Assembly: GCA_905250125.1 (NCBI GenBank)
Contig: CAJNOL010000770.1
Coordinates: 40,834 to 104,833, forward strand
DNA length: 64,000 nucleotides
Source: Rotaria sordida
Lineage: Eukaryota > Rotifera > Eurotatoria > Philodinida > Philodinidae
Direction: 5' to 3'
Under the pieces are notes generated by a model that did not search any database, was not told the DNA's origin, and saw only the letters and a program-made list of their open reading frames with translations. Both the position numbers and the translations under genes were made by a program. Of this stretch, positions 51,409-61,785 are shown one piece after another; positions within the stretch are counted from its first letter, which is position 1, and each line of letters begins with the position of its first letter.

Positions 51409-54400
51409 ATGAGCGACTTGACAATTGTTGCATTATGTCAAGTTCTAACAAATTTAACTCATAATCGTTGTCATTTACTTGAAAATTCAAATACATGTCG
51501 ATGTGTCGATGATATTATAGATCCAAGTATGATAATTTATATTTGTTTTGTTTTGGTTTTTTTTTATTTATAATAAAAGTATTCGTTTTTGTTTTATTGT
51601 TTTTAGAACCAACTACGGTTATTAGTACGCCACCTAATATAATGATGAGTGAAGTATTGTTAATATTTTTTGTCTTAATATTATGGCTTTCAGCTATTGG
51701 CTTTTGTCTAAATCAATATAAATCACTTCGTCGTCTTGAAACTCAAGTACATTATTGTGTTAATCGAAAAGATCCATTAAATATAGGCGATATTAAAATA
51801 GTTACACGTGAACAAGATTCAATAATATATAAGAAAAAACGTTATTCAGCTCTTCCTGATACACATGTTAATCGTGATGAATTAAAAGCTATGCAATATG
51901 TTAAAGAATATTTACCAAAAAATACAACAACAACATCAACAATAACAGAAGTTCTTGTTGTTAGTCGAGAAAGTCTTACTGCAAATATACCTGTATCAAC
52001 AACAATATCTTTGTATAATCCATCAGGATCTTTAACACAAACACCTTATATTCCATTAAGTACACATAATGAACTAGCCGAAGAGCAACAATTGCTATCA
52101 TCATTGCCGTCATCATTAGAACCTAGTGTTTTATTAGAAACAGACTTTAATAAAGCTACTGATAGCACGTCTTATGTTAGTCGAACAGGTAAAACAAGAA
52201 CATTATTTTGAATATATTTGATTCAATTGAAGATTATATCATAAATTTATAATTTAATCTCTTTTCTATGTTACGAGAAAAACAAAAGATTAGAGTTTCT
52301 CTCCTAAAAGATTTTTGAATGATTAAGCTCTTATGATTGAATCCATTTATACTAATATCAACAAATGACAGAAATCATATTTTTACTTATAGTTTAATCA
52401 ATAAACTAAATGAAAAGCAAATATTAAGAGATAAACGTTGTCATTCGATATAAGCGACATTCTGTTAGGATTGTTAACAGAATTCAATTATTTGATTAAA
52501 TGGATGACCTCAAATAATAGAAAAGTATACCGACAACATCCTGATTTGTTTTTAAAATATATTCTCGAAGAGCTAATTAGTAGCTCTTTAAGAAAATTTG
52601 GATATGAATCATGATTGTAAATTAGAAATAATTCATTAAAATAAATCATATCTTAACGAATACGATCGAGAAATAAAACCCTAATAATATCGCTTATGAG
52701 CAAAATAAACACATAGAAAACTATGATAGATCTGGCTTGGTTCATATGATTAATACTACCAACTATACACTACAGAATATTGTTCGACAATCATCAGACT
52801 ATAAAATTGAAAAAAGGAAAAAGAATAGATCTCTTTACTTGCGAAGTTAACTTATATGGTAGTTTTGTCTCTTTCGAAATTTTAATTATTAGTTCATGTT
52901 TTTATTTTTATCGAATTACATACATTGAAAGATATACTCAAAAATCTTTTGAAATCTTATAAAAACTAAGATAATCATAAGTATAAAAATAGAAAAATAA
53001 TTCATAGTTTTAAGCCTTTTGAATGTCAATATCCTAGCTTAAAGACCTTTAATTGATCACTAAACTTATATTGTCAATTTTTTTATTAATAATTATAGCT
53101 CGGATTATTTTTTCAAGATATCTTTGTATCTGATGTCCTACTATGTTAAGAAATTACTATAAGAATTAAATTTTTATTATATTTAGTACGAATCGTGGGA
53201 ATAATCTACTATTTTTTTCTATATCCTTTAATGTCGTTAGATTCACATATAAATACATCTATATTTTTCTCCTACATGATTATTGTGTTTTCTCTCTTTT
53301 TTATTTAATAATTGAAACGAGTATTTACATCAGTTTTATACAAAACTAAATAATTCGTTATGGTTAAAAAATTCTTGATAAATATCAAATGTCGAAACTT
53401 AGTCTTAAAAGCTAACTTAAATTTTCTTTTTACAAGAGAAACAATGCAAATATTTCATACATAAAAGAAATAGATTTAAATACATATTTTCGATGTTTAT
53501 TTAAATAAAATACGACAAGTAAATTTTATTTTATTGAAATATAATTATTATATTTTTTAATTAATATATAAATAATGTTAATTTTCTGTTTGATCTTTTT
53601 TATTGTAAATTGTTGAAAACTAATAAGAAATTTACAACATTTGTGTTTTTTTGAAGAAAGATTCTAAACTCGATAGAATATCATTAGCTCGAAAGAAATG
53701 TTTTTCTCTTCCAAATATTTTTTAATAAGCAAAAAAACAATTTAAAAAAAAACAACGGATTTATCCTTTCTTATTACCTATTTCGATTTTATTGTTGTCG
53801 TCTGAGATATTTCCTTTCATACATACATACATGAAAAAATATAATCTAATCTTTCAAAAACAACACCTTTTCAATGAAATACTCCAAAAAAAAAACGAAA
53901 TTCAATATGAAGATTTTATTTAAAAATTGAATTTGGCTTTTTATTTTCCTAGGATGTGGTCGCTTATCAGCAGGCCTTACTGTTCCATATATTTCTACAC
54001 CAAATCGTTTATCTTTATCTTGGAATGGTTCACGTATGCATGAAACAAGTTCTTCAACACAACATTTATGTGTACCATCAAATGATCTTCGATCAAATCG
54101 TTATTCTGATGGAAATATATCTTTAACTGTTCCACAAACTTCACAAAAAAATTCAGAAAATCCAAATGAAAAATTACTTGATCCTCGACTTATATCCCGT
54201 ACAGTTCGTCGAAGTTTATTAGCTTTACATCGTGAAAGTCAAGAAAATATTCATATGCATCGTACTAAAGAAAAGACTCAATCAGAAACTGATGTTCATA
54301 TTGCATTTATGCCATGGAAAATAAAAATGAAATCAAAATTAAAACGTACTCATCATCATAGTTATCAACAACAACAACAGCAACAACAACAGCAACAACA

Positions 54401-54746
54401 ACAACAACAACAACAAATTCGACCACATTCAAACACACTTTCTATTTTATCTATACGACAAAATAGTAATGATCAAGAACGACGTATATCAGACTATGCA
54501 AAAATGAAGCATGAATATCGATTTTCAACTCCACCATCACGTAATTATCCATTAGCAACAAATTCAACACTTCGACGAAGTTTAAAACATTATCCAAAAT
54601 ATACAACACAAAGTACAACGGAAAGTGAAACAATACAAGGCGATTTGCCAATAATTACAAGTGTTGATGTATCAGTTAACGAAGATGATGATGCAGCTAA
54701 AACATTAATTCAAACAGATATACAATCCCAATTATCATCATTGTAA
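51409..54746 (+). CDS. Unknown single-pass membrane protein with polyQ cytoplasmic tail
   Basis: Three exons join in phase to 497 aa: 51409-51526, 51607-52188, 53953-54746. The N-terminal about 55 residues have four cysteines (LCQVL, NRCHLL, TCRCVDD). One membrane helix follows (SEVLLIFFVLILWLSAIGF), then a basic stretch (NQYKSLRRLETQ) that suggests the remainder is cytoplasmic. A moderately complex juxtamembrane block (DIKIVTREQDSIIYKKKRYS; VNRDELKAMQYVKEYLP) gives way to Ser/Thr-rich disorder with a run of about 20 Gln near 54365-54416. No signal peptide is obvious, so the helix may act as a signal anchor with the N-terminus outside. The family is not recognised. The 1.76-kb second intron is AT-rich without ORFs. 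Confidence 0.75.
54365..54416 (+). repeat. CAA/CAG trinucleotide repeat encoding polyglutamine
   Basis: Mixed CAA and CAG codons encode about 18 consecutive Gln in the cytoplasmic tail of the membrane protein. The mixture of synonymous codons implies some age. Confidence 0.9.
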
Positions 54747-55331
54747 ATTTTCATTTTATTTTTCCTTTTATGTGTATGTAGACTTTCTTTTTTTCCTTGT
54801 TCTTCTCTTATACAATACCGGTGAATTGTTTTTTTAATATATGATTCACATAATTAGAAAAGAGATTGATCAATAAATGCATTGATTTGTGAAATTCTTT
54901 TAAAAGAATATTTTTGTTTGAGAAAAAAATACTGATTTTTGTTTTTTTATACTCTTGTTTTCTTGGCAGTAAAACCCATCGTGATTGATTTATGTCATGA
55001 TTTTTAAATTTTTTCTTTTTTTCTAACCGTTCTATGAGTTTTAGTATACTTGATTGTACTGCCATTGAATGAAGACAAAAAAGAAAAACAACCTTTTTTT
55101 CTTTCATACGAAGCGTATAAATGTGAAGAGAAAAAAAACAGAAGGCTATCGAACAGAAACTTGCTTTTCATTTCGTTTTTTGTATTAAGTAAATATTGTA
55201 ACCACCTACATTATCGAAAAAGAAAGAGAGATTGAGAGAAAGATGATGACGACCAAAGCTAGTATATTTATGTCGAATAACAACTTATTTTTCTTCATAC
55301 AGTTATAAAAAAAAAAGTGGGGCAAGAAGGA
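54747..55331. other. Intergenic spacer
   Basis: T-rich 3' flank followed by purine-rich sequence. A CTTCATACAG acceptor-like site lies about 30 nt before the next ATG. No coding sequence seen. Confidence 0.4.
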
Positions 55332-57287
55332 ATGCAACGAACATTACTCTTGAAATCCGTATTTACTCTAGTTATATTAATCTTATCATCAAATTGTCAG
55401 GCACCTATGTGTAATATAAATAATGATATTCTAATATGTTCTGTTAAAAATACTTCATCTCTCGTGGATACAAGTTTCAATAGTTCAAATGGATACAGTT
55501 CGGTCAAAATTAGATATAATGGAAATGTTCAATTGAATTTAATAGCACCATCAATGAAACCAATTGTTATAGAACCTTCTGATGAAAGCGATAGTCATAC
55601 ACTTCAAATATCAACTATAAATACAGCTGCTTCTCGTATTGACATACAAATTCGTCTTTCATCAAATCAAGTATTATTACCATTATTTACAGCAACTTGT
55701 AATATCACAGCACCGAGAAGTACCTTACGTATTAGTGTAATACAAAGTATAATGGATCCAAAGAATTTTAAAATATTTGATGATACTTCAACTTCATTAA
55801 CAATGAATTTTGCTAATTATGAACTTATTTTTACACGAAGTGATACATATCGTGGAGTAAGAAAATATGAAATAACTAATTTATTTACTGAATATTTTAT
55901 TTTATTTTATTTTTTATCTATTTTATAGACTTTATATTTACATAATCTTATTCGTCTATTTACAAATATTACAAATATAACTATTTCCGGTAATGATCAT
56001 GATCTTATTGTTAATGATACACGAATGCCATCGTTTATTAAAACTGATCGATTATCATTTAAATATCTTCATTTATATGATCGAATGCTTAATAACTTTC
56101 CTACTTTAAAAGAATTTTTTATTGAAGGATGTAGATATAATAAAACGGCACAATTTTTACGTTCTTCAAACGTTTATAATATATCAGTAGATATGAGATA
56201 TAATATACCTGATGATTCCAGTTTACCAAATCATCCTGAAACATTCAAAGATCTTCAAAGATTAATAAGTTTAACTCTTATTGAACAAAAACTTAATTCA
56301 TCATGTTTAAGAGCCATTAAACAGCAACGAAAGCTTAGCAATTTATTATTGGATCTTGGTTCATATTCAAACTCTGATTTTGATGATTGGATGCAAGACA
56401 TGCCAATTGTTAAATATTTAACAATTAATAATATATCAGATTTAAATATATTTCCATCAAAATTTTTTAATAAATTACATGCTATAGAGCAAATCATATT
56501 AAAAGGACGATTCAATTTGAAAAAAGAAGACATATGTATTTTTACTCGTATTAATATCCAAACTTATCCAAAAACTCCGATTATAGAATTAAATAATGAA
56601 GATAAATCAAAAGATGATATATGCGCCAATATTTACATACAAGCTATTAATCAAATAACAATAGAAGGTATTAAATGTCCTCCACAGGATACTTGTTCTG
56701 ACTGCGAACGATGGGCTAACCAGGCACAGCAATGTGATCTTACTCCATATGAAGAGACATGTAGAGGTGAGACAACTGATCCTGGTAATATATTTTTCTA
56801 CAACGAAAGTCGTCTATATGGTTTTTTTCAAAATCGTTCATGGTTAAATCGACCAACAAATAGTACAAAATCACCAACAGGACAAGCAGGCTCAGTAAAT
56901 ATTGGTGCTATTATTGGTGCAACATGTGGTCTTCTTGTAGCTATTGTAATTCTTGCTACGACAATTTATTGTATTTATCGATCTCGTCAAAAAGATGCAG
57001 CGAAAAATACGTCATCAATGCAAGAAGGAAAATATAGACGTTCATCAAAGGATTCAGCACATGTCTCAATTGCAACAAGTAAATCATCAAAATCATCACG
57101 TTACGCACTTGAAAAATCATTTTTTCCTTCGATTCAACCTAATGATGAAATAGCACCACCACTTTATACTGCACCATCTGAATCAGTTGGTTCTGTTTCT
57201 GCTTATCGTTTACCACCAGTACCAAGTGCTCCTCGTGAAAGTGTATTAACTCATACAACACATGTTTATGAAACAGTCGACACTTAA
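55332..57287 (+). CDS. Type I membrane protein with LRR-like ectodomain
   Basis: Two exons (55332-55856, 55929-57287) give 627 aa. A signal peptide (LLLKSVFTLVILILSSNCQA) leads a large Asn-glycosylation-rich ectodomain with irregular leucine-rich segments (LYLHNLIRLFTNITNITIS; FKYLHLYDRMLNNFPTLKEF; FKDLQRLISLTLIEQKL; MPIVKYLTINNISDLNIFP). These recall degenerate LRRs. A cysteine cluster before the membrane (CPPQDTCSDC, CDLTPYEETC) resembles an LRR C-terminal cap. One TM helix (IGAIIGATCGLLVAIVILA) is followed by a basic stop-transfer IYRSRQK and a Ser-rich tail ending in HVYETVDT, a possible phosphotyrosine site. Receptor or adhesion function is inferred. No intracellular kinase or TIR domain is present. 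Confidence 0.78.
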
Positions 57288-57380
57288 TATAATGAACAAA
57301 TGAAAAAATGTTGATATTTCCGTATTTTTTTTATCATAAAATGAAACATTTTTTTTTTAAATTTTTACAAATATAATCAC

Positions 57381-58341
57381 TTAAAGGTCAATTTCTGTTG
57401 TTCCATTTCCAGGTTCAATATGTGTACCTATGATAAGAGAATGTTGAAATGCATTGAGCTTTAGGATACTTTTTTCATCGTGTAATAATCCTTGGCCTAT
57501 AATATATAAAGAATTTATTCTTTTAAATGATTTTTTTCTCAATGAATATCATCTAATACACACTAACAACGTCAAGTTCTAATGGAGAATGTGTATATGT
57601 AACTCTATCTCGAACAAATTGTTCTCTTAATTGACAAAATTCTTCTAAATTTTTATATTGATCTATTTTAGGTACAAACATTGATAATGGACTCATACAT
57701 ATATAAGAAATAATACGTAATAATTCTGATTGATTATTTTCTTCTTTATTAACAATTGCTGGTGTATTACAATGGATAGAACGACAAACCCAAACAATAA
57801 AATCATCTGCTTTACATTTAATTAGACGAGGATGTAATTTTTCAAGTGACGAATATTGATTAGGAACTCTTATATAACTATCCCAAAGATGTTCTTCAGT
57901 TTTTGATTTTAATTCAAGAAAATGTTTATGTGAATCAGGTACAATTCAATAGACCGAGCTGAGGTGTACCTGGCCCAGATTTTTTTTATAAAGTTTAAAT
58001 CTTTAATCATTTGTTTTACAAAAAAAAGAACAAAATTAAACGTACCATGGTTCATCCAATGTTTCTAGAGTATTACGTTGAATATGATATGATTTTGGTA
58101 AACTTTCTAAATATTTCCATAATAAATTCACACTATAACTAACTTCATCATTGGTAAGTATATTGCTAAATATAGCATAACCATGTTCATTGGGATGTTC
58201 AATACCTTGTTGAAATTCTTCAATATTATGAACAGAAAACCGAGGATATATCACATCAACATCTATTAATACATCTTCTAAGTTTTTAAATTTTAATTCA
58301 TCAATTTGATTTAATGATGTTGAAGGATAGATCTGATCCAT
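57381..58341 (-). pseudogene. Phytanoyl-CoA dioxygenase-like gene lacking its catalytic core
   Basis: On the minus strand an N-terminal exon (58341-58046) encodes HPNEHGYAIFSNILTNDEVS and LLWKYLESLPKSYHI, the usual start of PhyH-like Fe(II)/2-oxoglutarate dioxygenases. The C-terminal part (about 57940-57564 and 57496-57381) encodes PDSHKHFLELKSKTEEHLW, then DDFIVWVCRSIHCNTPAIV and ends GTTEIDL. The roughly 100-residue middle that should carry the HxD iron ligands and part of the co-substrate pocket is absent. Only about 105 bp separate the halves, and the frame upstream of PDSHKHF hits a stop. The distal His (SIHC) survives. The gene is therefore broken by an internal deletion or misassembled. 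It is convergent with the LRR-like gene, whose stop lies 94 bp away. Confidence 0.75.
57950..57983. other. GC-rich patch at the deletion junction of the PhyH-like gene
   Basis: AGACCGAGCTGAGGTGTACC and the following TGGCCCAG are markedly GC-richer than the surroundings and match no expected exon. GGTACA...TGTACC forms a short inverted pair around it. It may be filler DNA or an element footprint. Confidence 0.5.
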
Positions 58342-59010
58342 AATTCAAAAATAAAACTTTGTTGTTATTTCGTTTTCACTAAATAACTCTGCATAATTCA
58401 GCTATTGTAATAAAGATAAGAGAATAATGTAATCATATACGTATATATATATATATATATATATATTACATGAAAATGATAAAATGATTCTAGATGTTTC
58501 TCCGTATCTTTTTAAGCGTACAAGAATTTTTTTTATACACTATTGATGATTCATAAAAAATCTCATTGAAACATAAGAAAGAAATAAAACATCAATATCT
58601 ACTGCTCATTTAATTTTCTAGAAATAAAAATGATTCATTTCAAATGCTAACAAATATAATTTTTCTTTGTTATTGAAAAGAATTCTTTGCTAATGAAAAG
58701 TTCGTCATTTCTTCGTTAACTATTGTCAAATCATGTGTTAACTATTGAAAAGGTTTAGAGCAATTGTTGAAACGTAAAAGACTCATGAAAAACGCATGTC
58801 ATGTGGCGTAGAAAATCTTGTCATACAACCGCGACATCTGATCGGTTTTTTTTACCGCATAGGAGTCAACTAAACATAATAAATGGAATTCGATTCTAGT
58901 TGATTGATGTATTTTTTTTGTTTCTTATGTATGTCCAACTATTTGTTCTTGTTTTTCTTATTTAGATTTTTCAATAGATCTTATTCTGAAATTGTTTATT
59001 TTCATTAGAG
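58342..59010. other. Divergent intergenic region with AT microsatellite
   Basis: It lies between the minus-strand PhyH remnant and ATP synthase g. There is an AT repeat at about 58442-58466. It ends with the acceptor TTCATTAG at 59001-59008. Confidence 0.5.
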
Positions 59011-59482
59011 ATGGCTGCTATTGTCAATCGTGTCACAAATCTTGTACCTAAGCTTGCACTTCGTAAGTTTTCTTTGATGAATTTTTTTCATATCTAAAAT
59101 AATATGATTCATTTTTTTAGCTGTGGCACGTTATGGACAATCAAAATTAAATCGTTTCTGGTATTTTGCTCGTGTTGAATTACGACCACCTATGCCAAAT
59201 GAATTTGGTCAAGTTCAAGAAGGCATTCAACAAATAGTTCGATCAGCTACAACAGGTGCTTGGCGAAAATTGACTGTTAAAGTATGTTTTATTTTTTTAT
59301 TTGAATTATTCTCTATTGTTTTTTTGGTCTTTTAAATTTAGCAATTTGCATTAAATTCACTTGTCGGTCTTGAAGTGATGTTTTGGTTTTATATTGGTGA
59401 ATGTATTGGTCGTGGTAGTATTATTGGTTATCGACCTGGACGAAGTGAAGGCATCCCAGCTCCATATAAATACTTTATGTGA
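59011..59482 (+). CDS. ATP5MG: Mitochondrial ATP synthase subunit g
   Basis: Three exons (59011-59062, 59121-59281, 59342-59482) give 117 aa. Conserved features are LNRFWYFARVELRPPMPNEF, matching the animal FWYYAKVEL-PPTPAE block, ATTGAWRKLTVKQFALNSL, and the membrane segment GLEVMFWFYIGECIGRGSIIGY with its GxxxG-type glycines used in Fo dimerisation. Animal subunit g is usually about 103 aa; here a 14-residue tail (PGRSEGIPAPYKYFM) is added. It acts in the membrane part of Complex V with subunits e and f, shaping cristae. The ATG follows a TTCATTAG acceptor by at most two nucleotides. Confidence 0.95.
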
Positions 59483-59735
59483 TCCTTAGAAAAAGAAATA
59501 AATAGTTGGTAGAAAAAGAAAAACCAAACAACAATAAAAATCCTTTCTCTATTCATAGCACAGTGACTATCATCTATGCTCTTTTTTTCTCTCTCCTGTT
59601 GTCATCCATTTGTGGCACTTTAGTTCTTTTCAAATAAAATAAAAGATAAAAAAAAACCCTACAATCTATGAGTTTAACATTGAATAACACTTGATTAGTT
59701 ATTATTTATTTTTTAGATGTATAATAATTATTGAA
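59483..59735. other. Short spacer, ATP synthase g to KCTD7-like
   Basis: About 250 bp with AAATAAAATAAAAG (about 59632-59645) as the likely poly(A) signal of the upstream gene, and a TTTTTTAG acceptor at 59716. Confidence 0.5.
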
Positions 59736-61199
59736 ATGAATGACACATTTATGGTACGAACAAAAATACCTGATAGTAATGATTTATCGACAGATAAAAT
59801 TCAACTTCAATTACAATCAAAATTAGATAATGAACAAAATACTATAAATCAAACACAACGACAAAAAACACCACCATTTGAACTTGTTGTTCTATCAAAA
59901 ACTGAACATGATATTATGGTACAGAGAATTTGTTTTTTTCTCTTTTTAATGTAAATATCAAAAGTTACTTTATTTCATATTTCAGTTTCCAAATGTAATT
60001 GATCTTAATGTTGGTGGTTTTTATTATACAACTAGTTTATCGACATTACGTAAATATGAAGATTCAATGTTAGCAGTTATGTTTAGTGGGCGATATAATC
60101 TTGTTCGAGATAAAACTGGACGTATATTTATTGATCGTGATGGACGTTTTTTTGGGTAAGACAATGAATAAAGATATTGATTAATAATTTTATTAATTAA
60201 TAAAATAAAAGTTACTATTTAAAATATAGAATCTTTTATAAAAAAAATAATTCTCTAACGATTTACTTGTTTTTTCAATGAGAAAAAAAAAATACAGAAA
60301 TAATTATTCTTTTTATACTCTATATAAATTCAAATGACAAGTTCATGAGTATGTTAATATCAAATGAAAATTTTCATTAATATAAATATGAATATTAAAT
60401 AATGAGAAATCTTATTTGAATGATTTTTTTTTTATAATTTTAGTCATATTTTAAATTATATTCGTTGTAATCAAATGCCAACAGAATCGATTGCATTAGA
60501 TGTATTACATGAAGCAGAATTCTTTTGTATTAGTTCTTTAATAGTTAAACTTGAAAATTCAAGTCCATGTGTTATATCATTACGTCGACGAGAATCATTT
60601 CGTCGTCTTATACCTGATTATGAAAATATGAAAATGGATATTATTCATAAATCAATTGAAAAACGTTCATCATTTCATGAATCACGTGTTGTTATAACAC
60701 AACTTGATCATACTAAATTAAAAGGAACAATTCCATGTTATAATTGTAGTCGAGAATTTGTCACAGTTAATCATGGTAATACTAAGATTTACATGTATTT
60801 ATTTGTATGCATAACTTATTTGTGATCTCTCTTTTTTTTATAGCTTGTGCTTTTGATGGTCTTACAGCTGATTTACAAATTCAACGACAATTAAAACCGA
60901 TTCAATCAGATATAACTATTGATATTGATAAACTTATTGCGTAAGTAGAAAAAAAAAATTTTTTTGTGAAGAAAAAACTAAAAATTATTTTGTTATTTTG
61001 TTTTCTTTTGTATTTATTTAGATTTGTTGTTGATGAATTAGTTCATGATGGTTTTAAAGTAACAGCTGAACGTGTTACATGTCGTTTTAGTGTTCGTTGT
61101 CAAAGTTGTACTCTTAGTGGTTTATATACAGCCGGTGGAATATTAGCACCAAGAGAATGTCAAAATATTGCTCATGTTATTAAATTTATCTGGTCATAA
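59736..61199 (+). CDS. KCTD7-like BTB/T1-domain protein
   Basis: Five exons (59736-59918, 59986-60155, 60444-60775, 60844-60940, 61022-61199) give 319 aa. A T1/BTB domain spans about 62-160 (FPNVIDLNVGGFYYTTSLST; LRKYEDSMLAVMFSGR; IFIDRDGRFFGHILNYIR). The LSTLR(K/R)YEDSMLA(V/A)MFSGR stretch is the KCTD7/KCTD14 signature. The C-terminal half keeps the order of KCTD7 (SFRRLIPDYENMKMDII; LIAFVVDELVHDGFKVTAER) and contains CYNC and RCQSC pairs. Family knowledge: KCTD7 is a cullin-3 adaptor that affects potassium conductance and lysosome/autophagy function. A ubiquitin-ligase adaptor role is inferred. The start is the first ATG in frame after the acceptor at 59716, 19 nt upstream. Confidence 0.88.
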
Positions 61200-61320
61200 A
61201 AAAATTCTTTTTTTTTCTTTTGTTGATTTATGATAAATCATGTATTATTAGTGTTAGGCATGTTTATTCTAGTCAATATCATGTGCGAGGTTTTTTTTTG
61301 TAATCACGAGCGAAATATTC

Positions 61321-61348
61321 ATATATTTATTTATTTATTTATTTATTT
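61321..61348. repeat. (ATTT)n microsatellite
   Basis: About six tandem TTTA/ATTT units in the 3' flank of the KCTD7-like gene. Confidence 0.9.
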
Positions 61349-61448
61349 TTAAAAAATGTATTGTCATCTTTTCTTTTTAATTCTATTTAAACAAAATGAA
61401 AAACATGAGAATGAAATATATTCTATTTTAATATGTATATATATATAG

Positions 61449-61785
61449 ATGACGAATGAATTTAATGAACATATTGAAAAATTTATTAATTCATTGAATG
61501 AAAAATCACTAGAAATTTATTATCAAGGATTTGATTTTTCAAATGTAAGTGATAGTCGAACACAATTAACAAAATTGAATTATGATAAAAGCAAAGTATC
61601 ATTTCTTAATCTTGAAATGGTAAGAATAGAAATGAAATTTTAACCATATTATCTTATTTTATTAGATTGCAGATATGTTTCAAGTATTTACTGCTGTTCA
61701 CAGTGCTGTTGAACAGAATTCATCAAGAGATTTTTCTGTTGAAGCACCATATCGATTGTCAAATACAAAATCGGTACGAATTTAA
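61449..61785 (+). CDS. 5' part of an unknown gene
   Basis: Two in-phase exons are visible: 61449-61619 (NEFNEHIEKFINSLNEKSLE...) and 61666 onward (IADMFQVFTAVHSAVEQNSS; VEAPYRLSNTK). The second can stop at 61785 (93-aa product) or be spliced at TCG|GTACGA (61773) to exons not found in this window. The product is not recognised. The start codon directly abuts the acceptor ATATATAG, like several neighbours, which supports a real gene. Confidence 0.5.
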
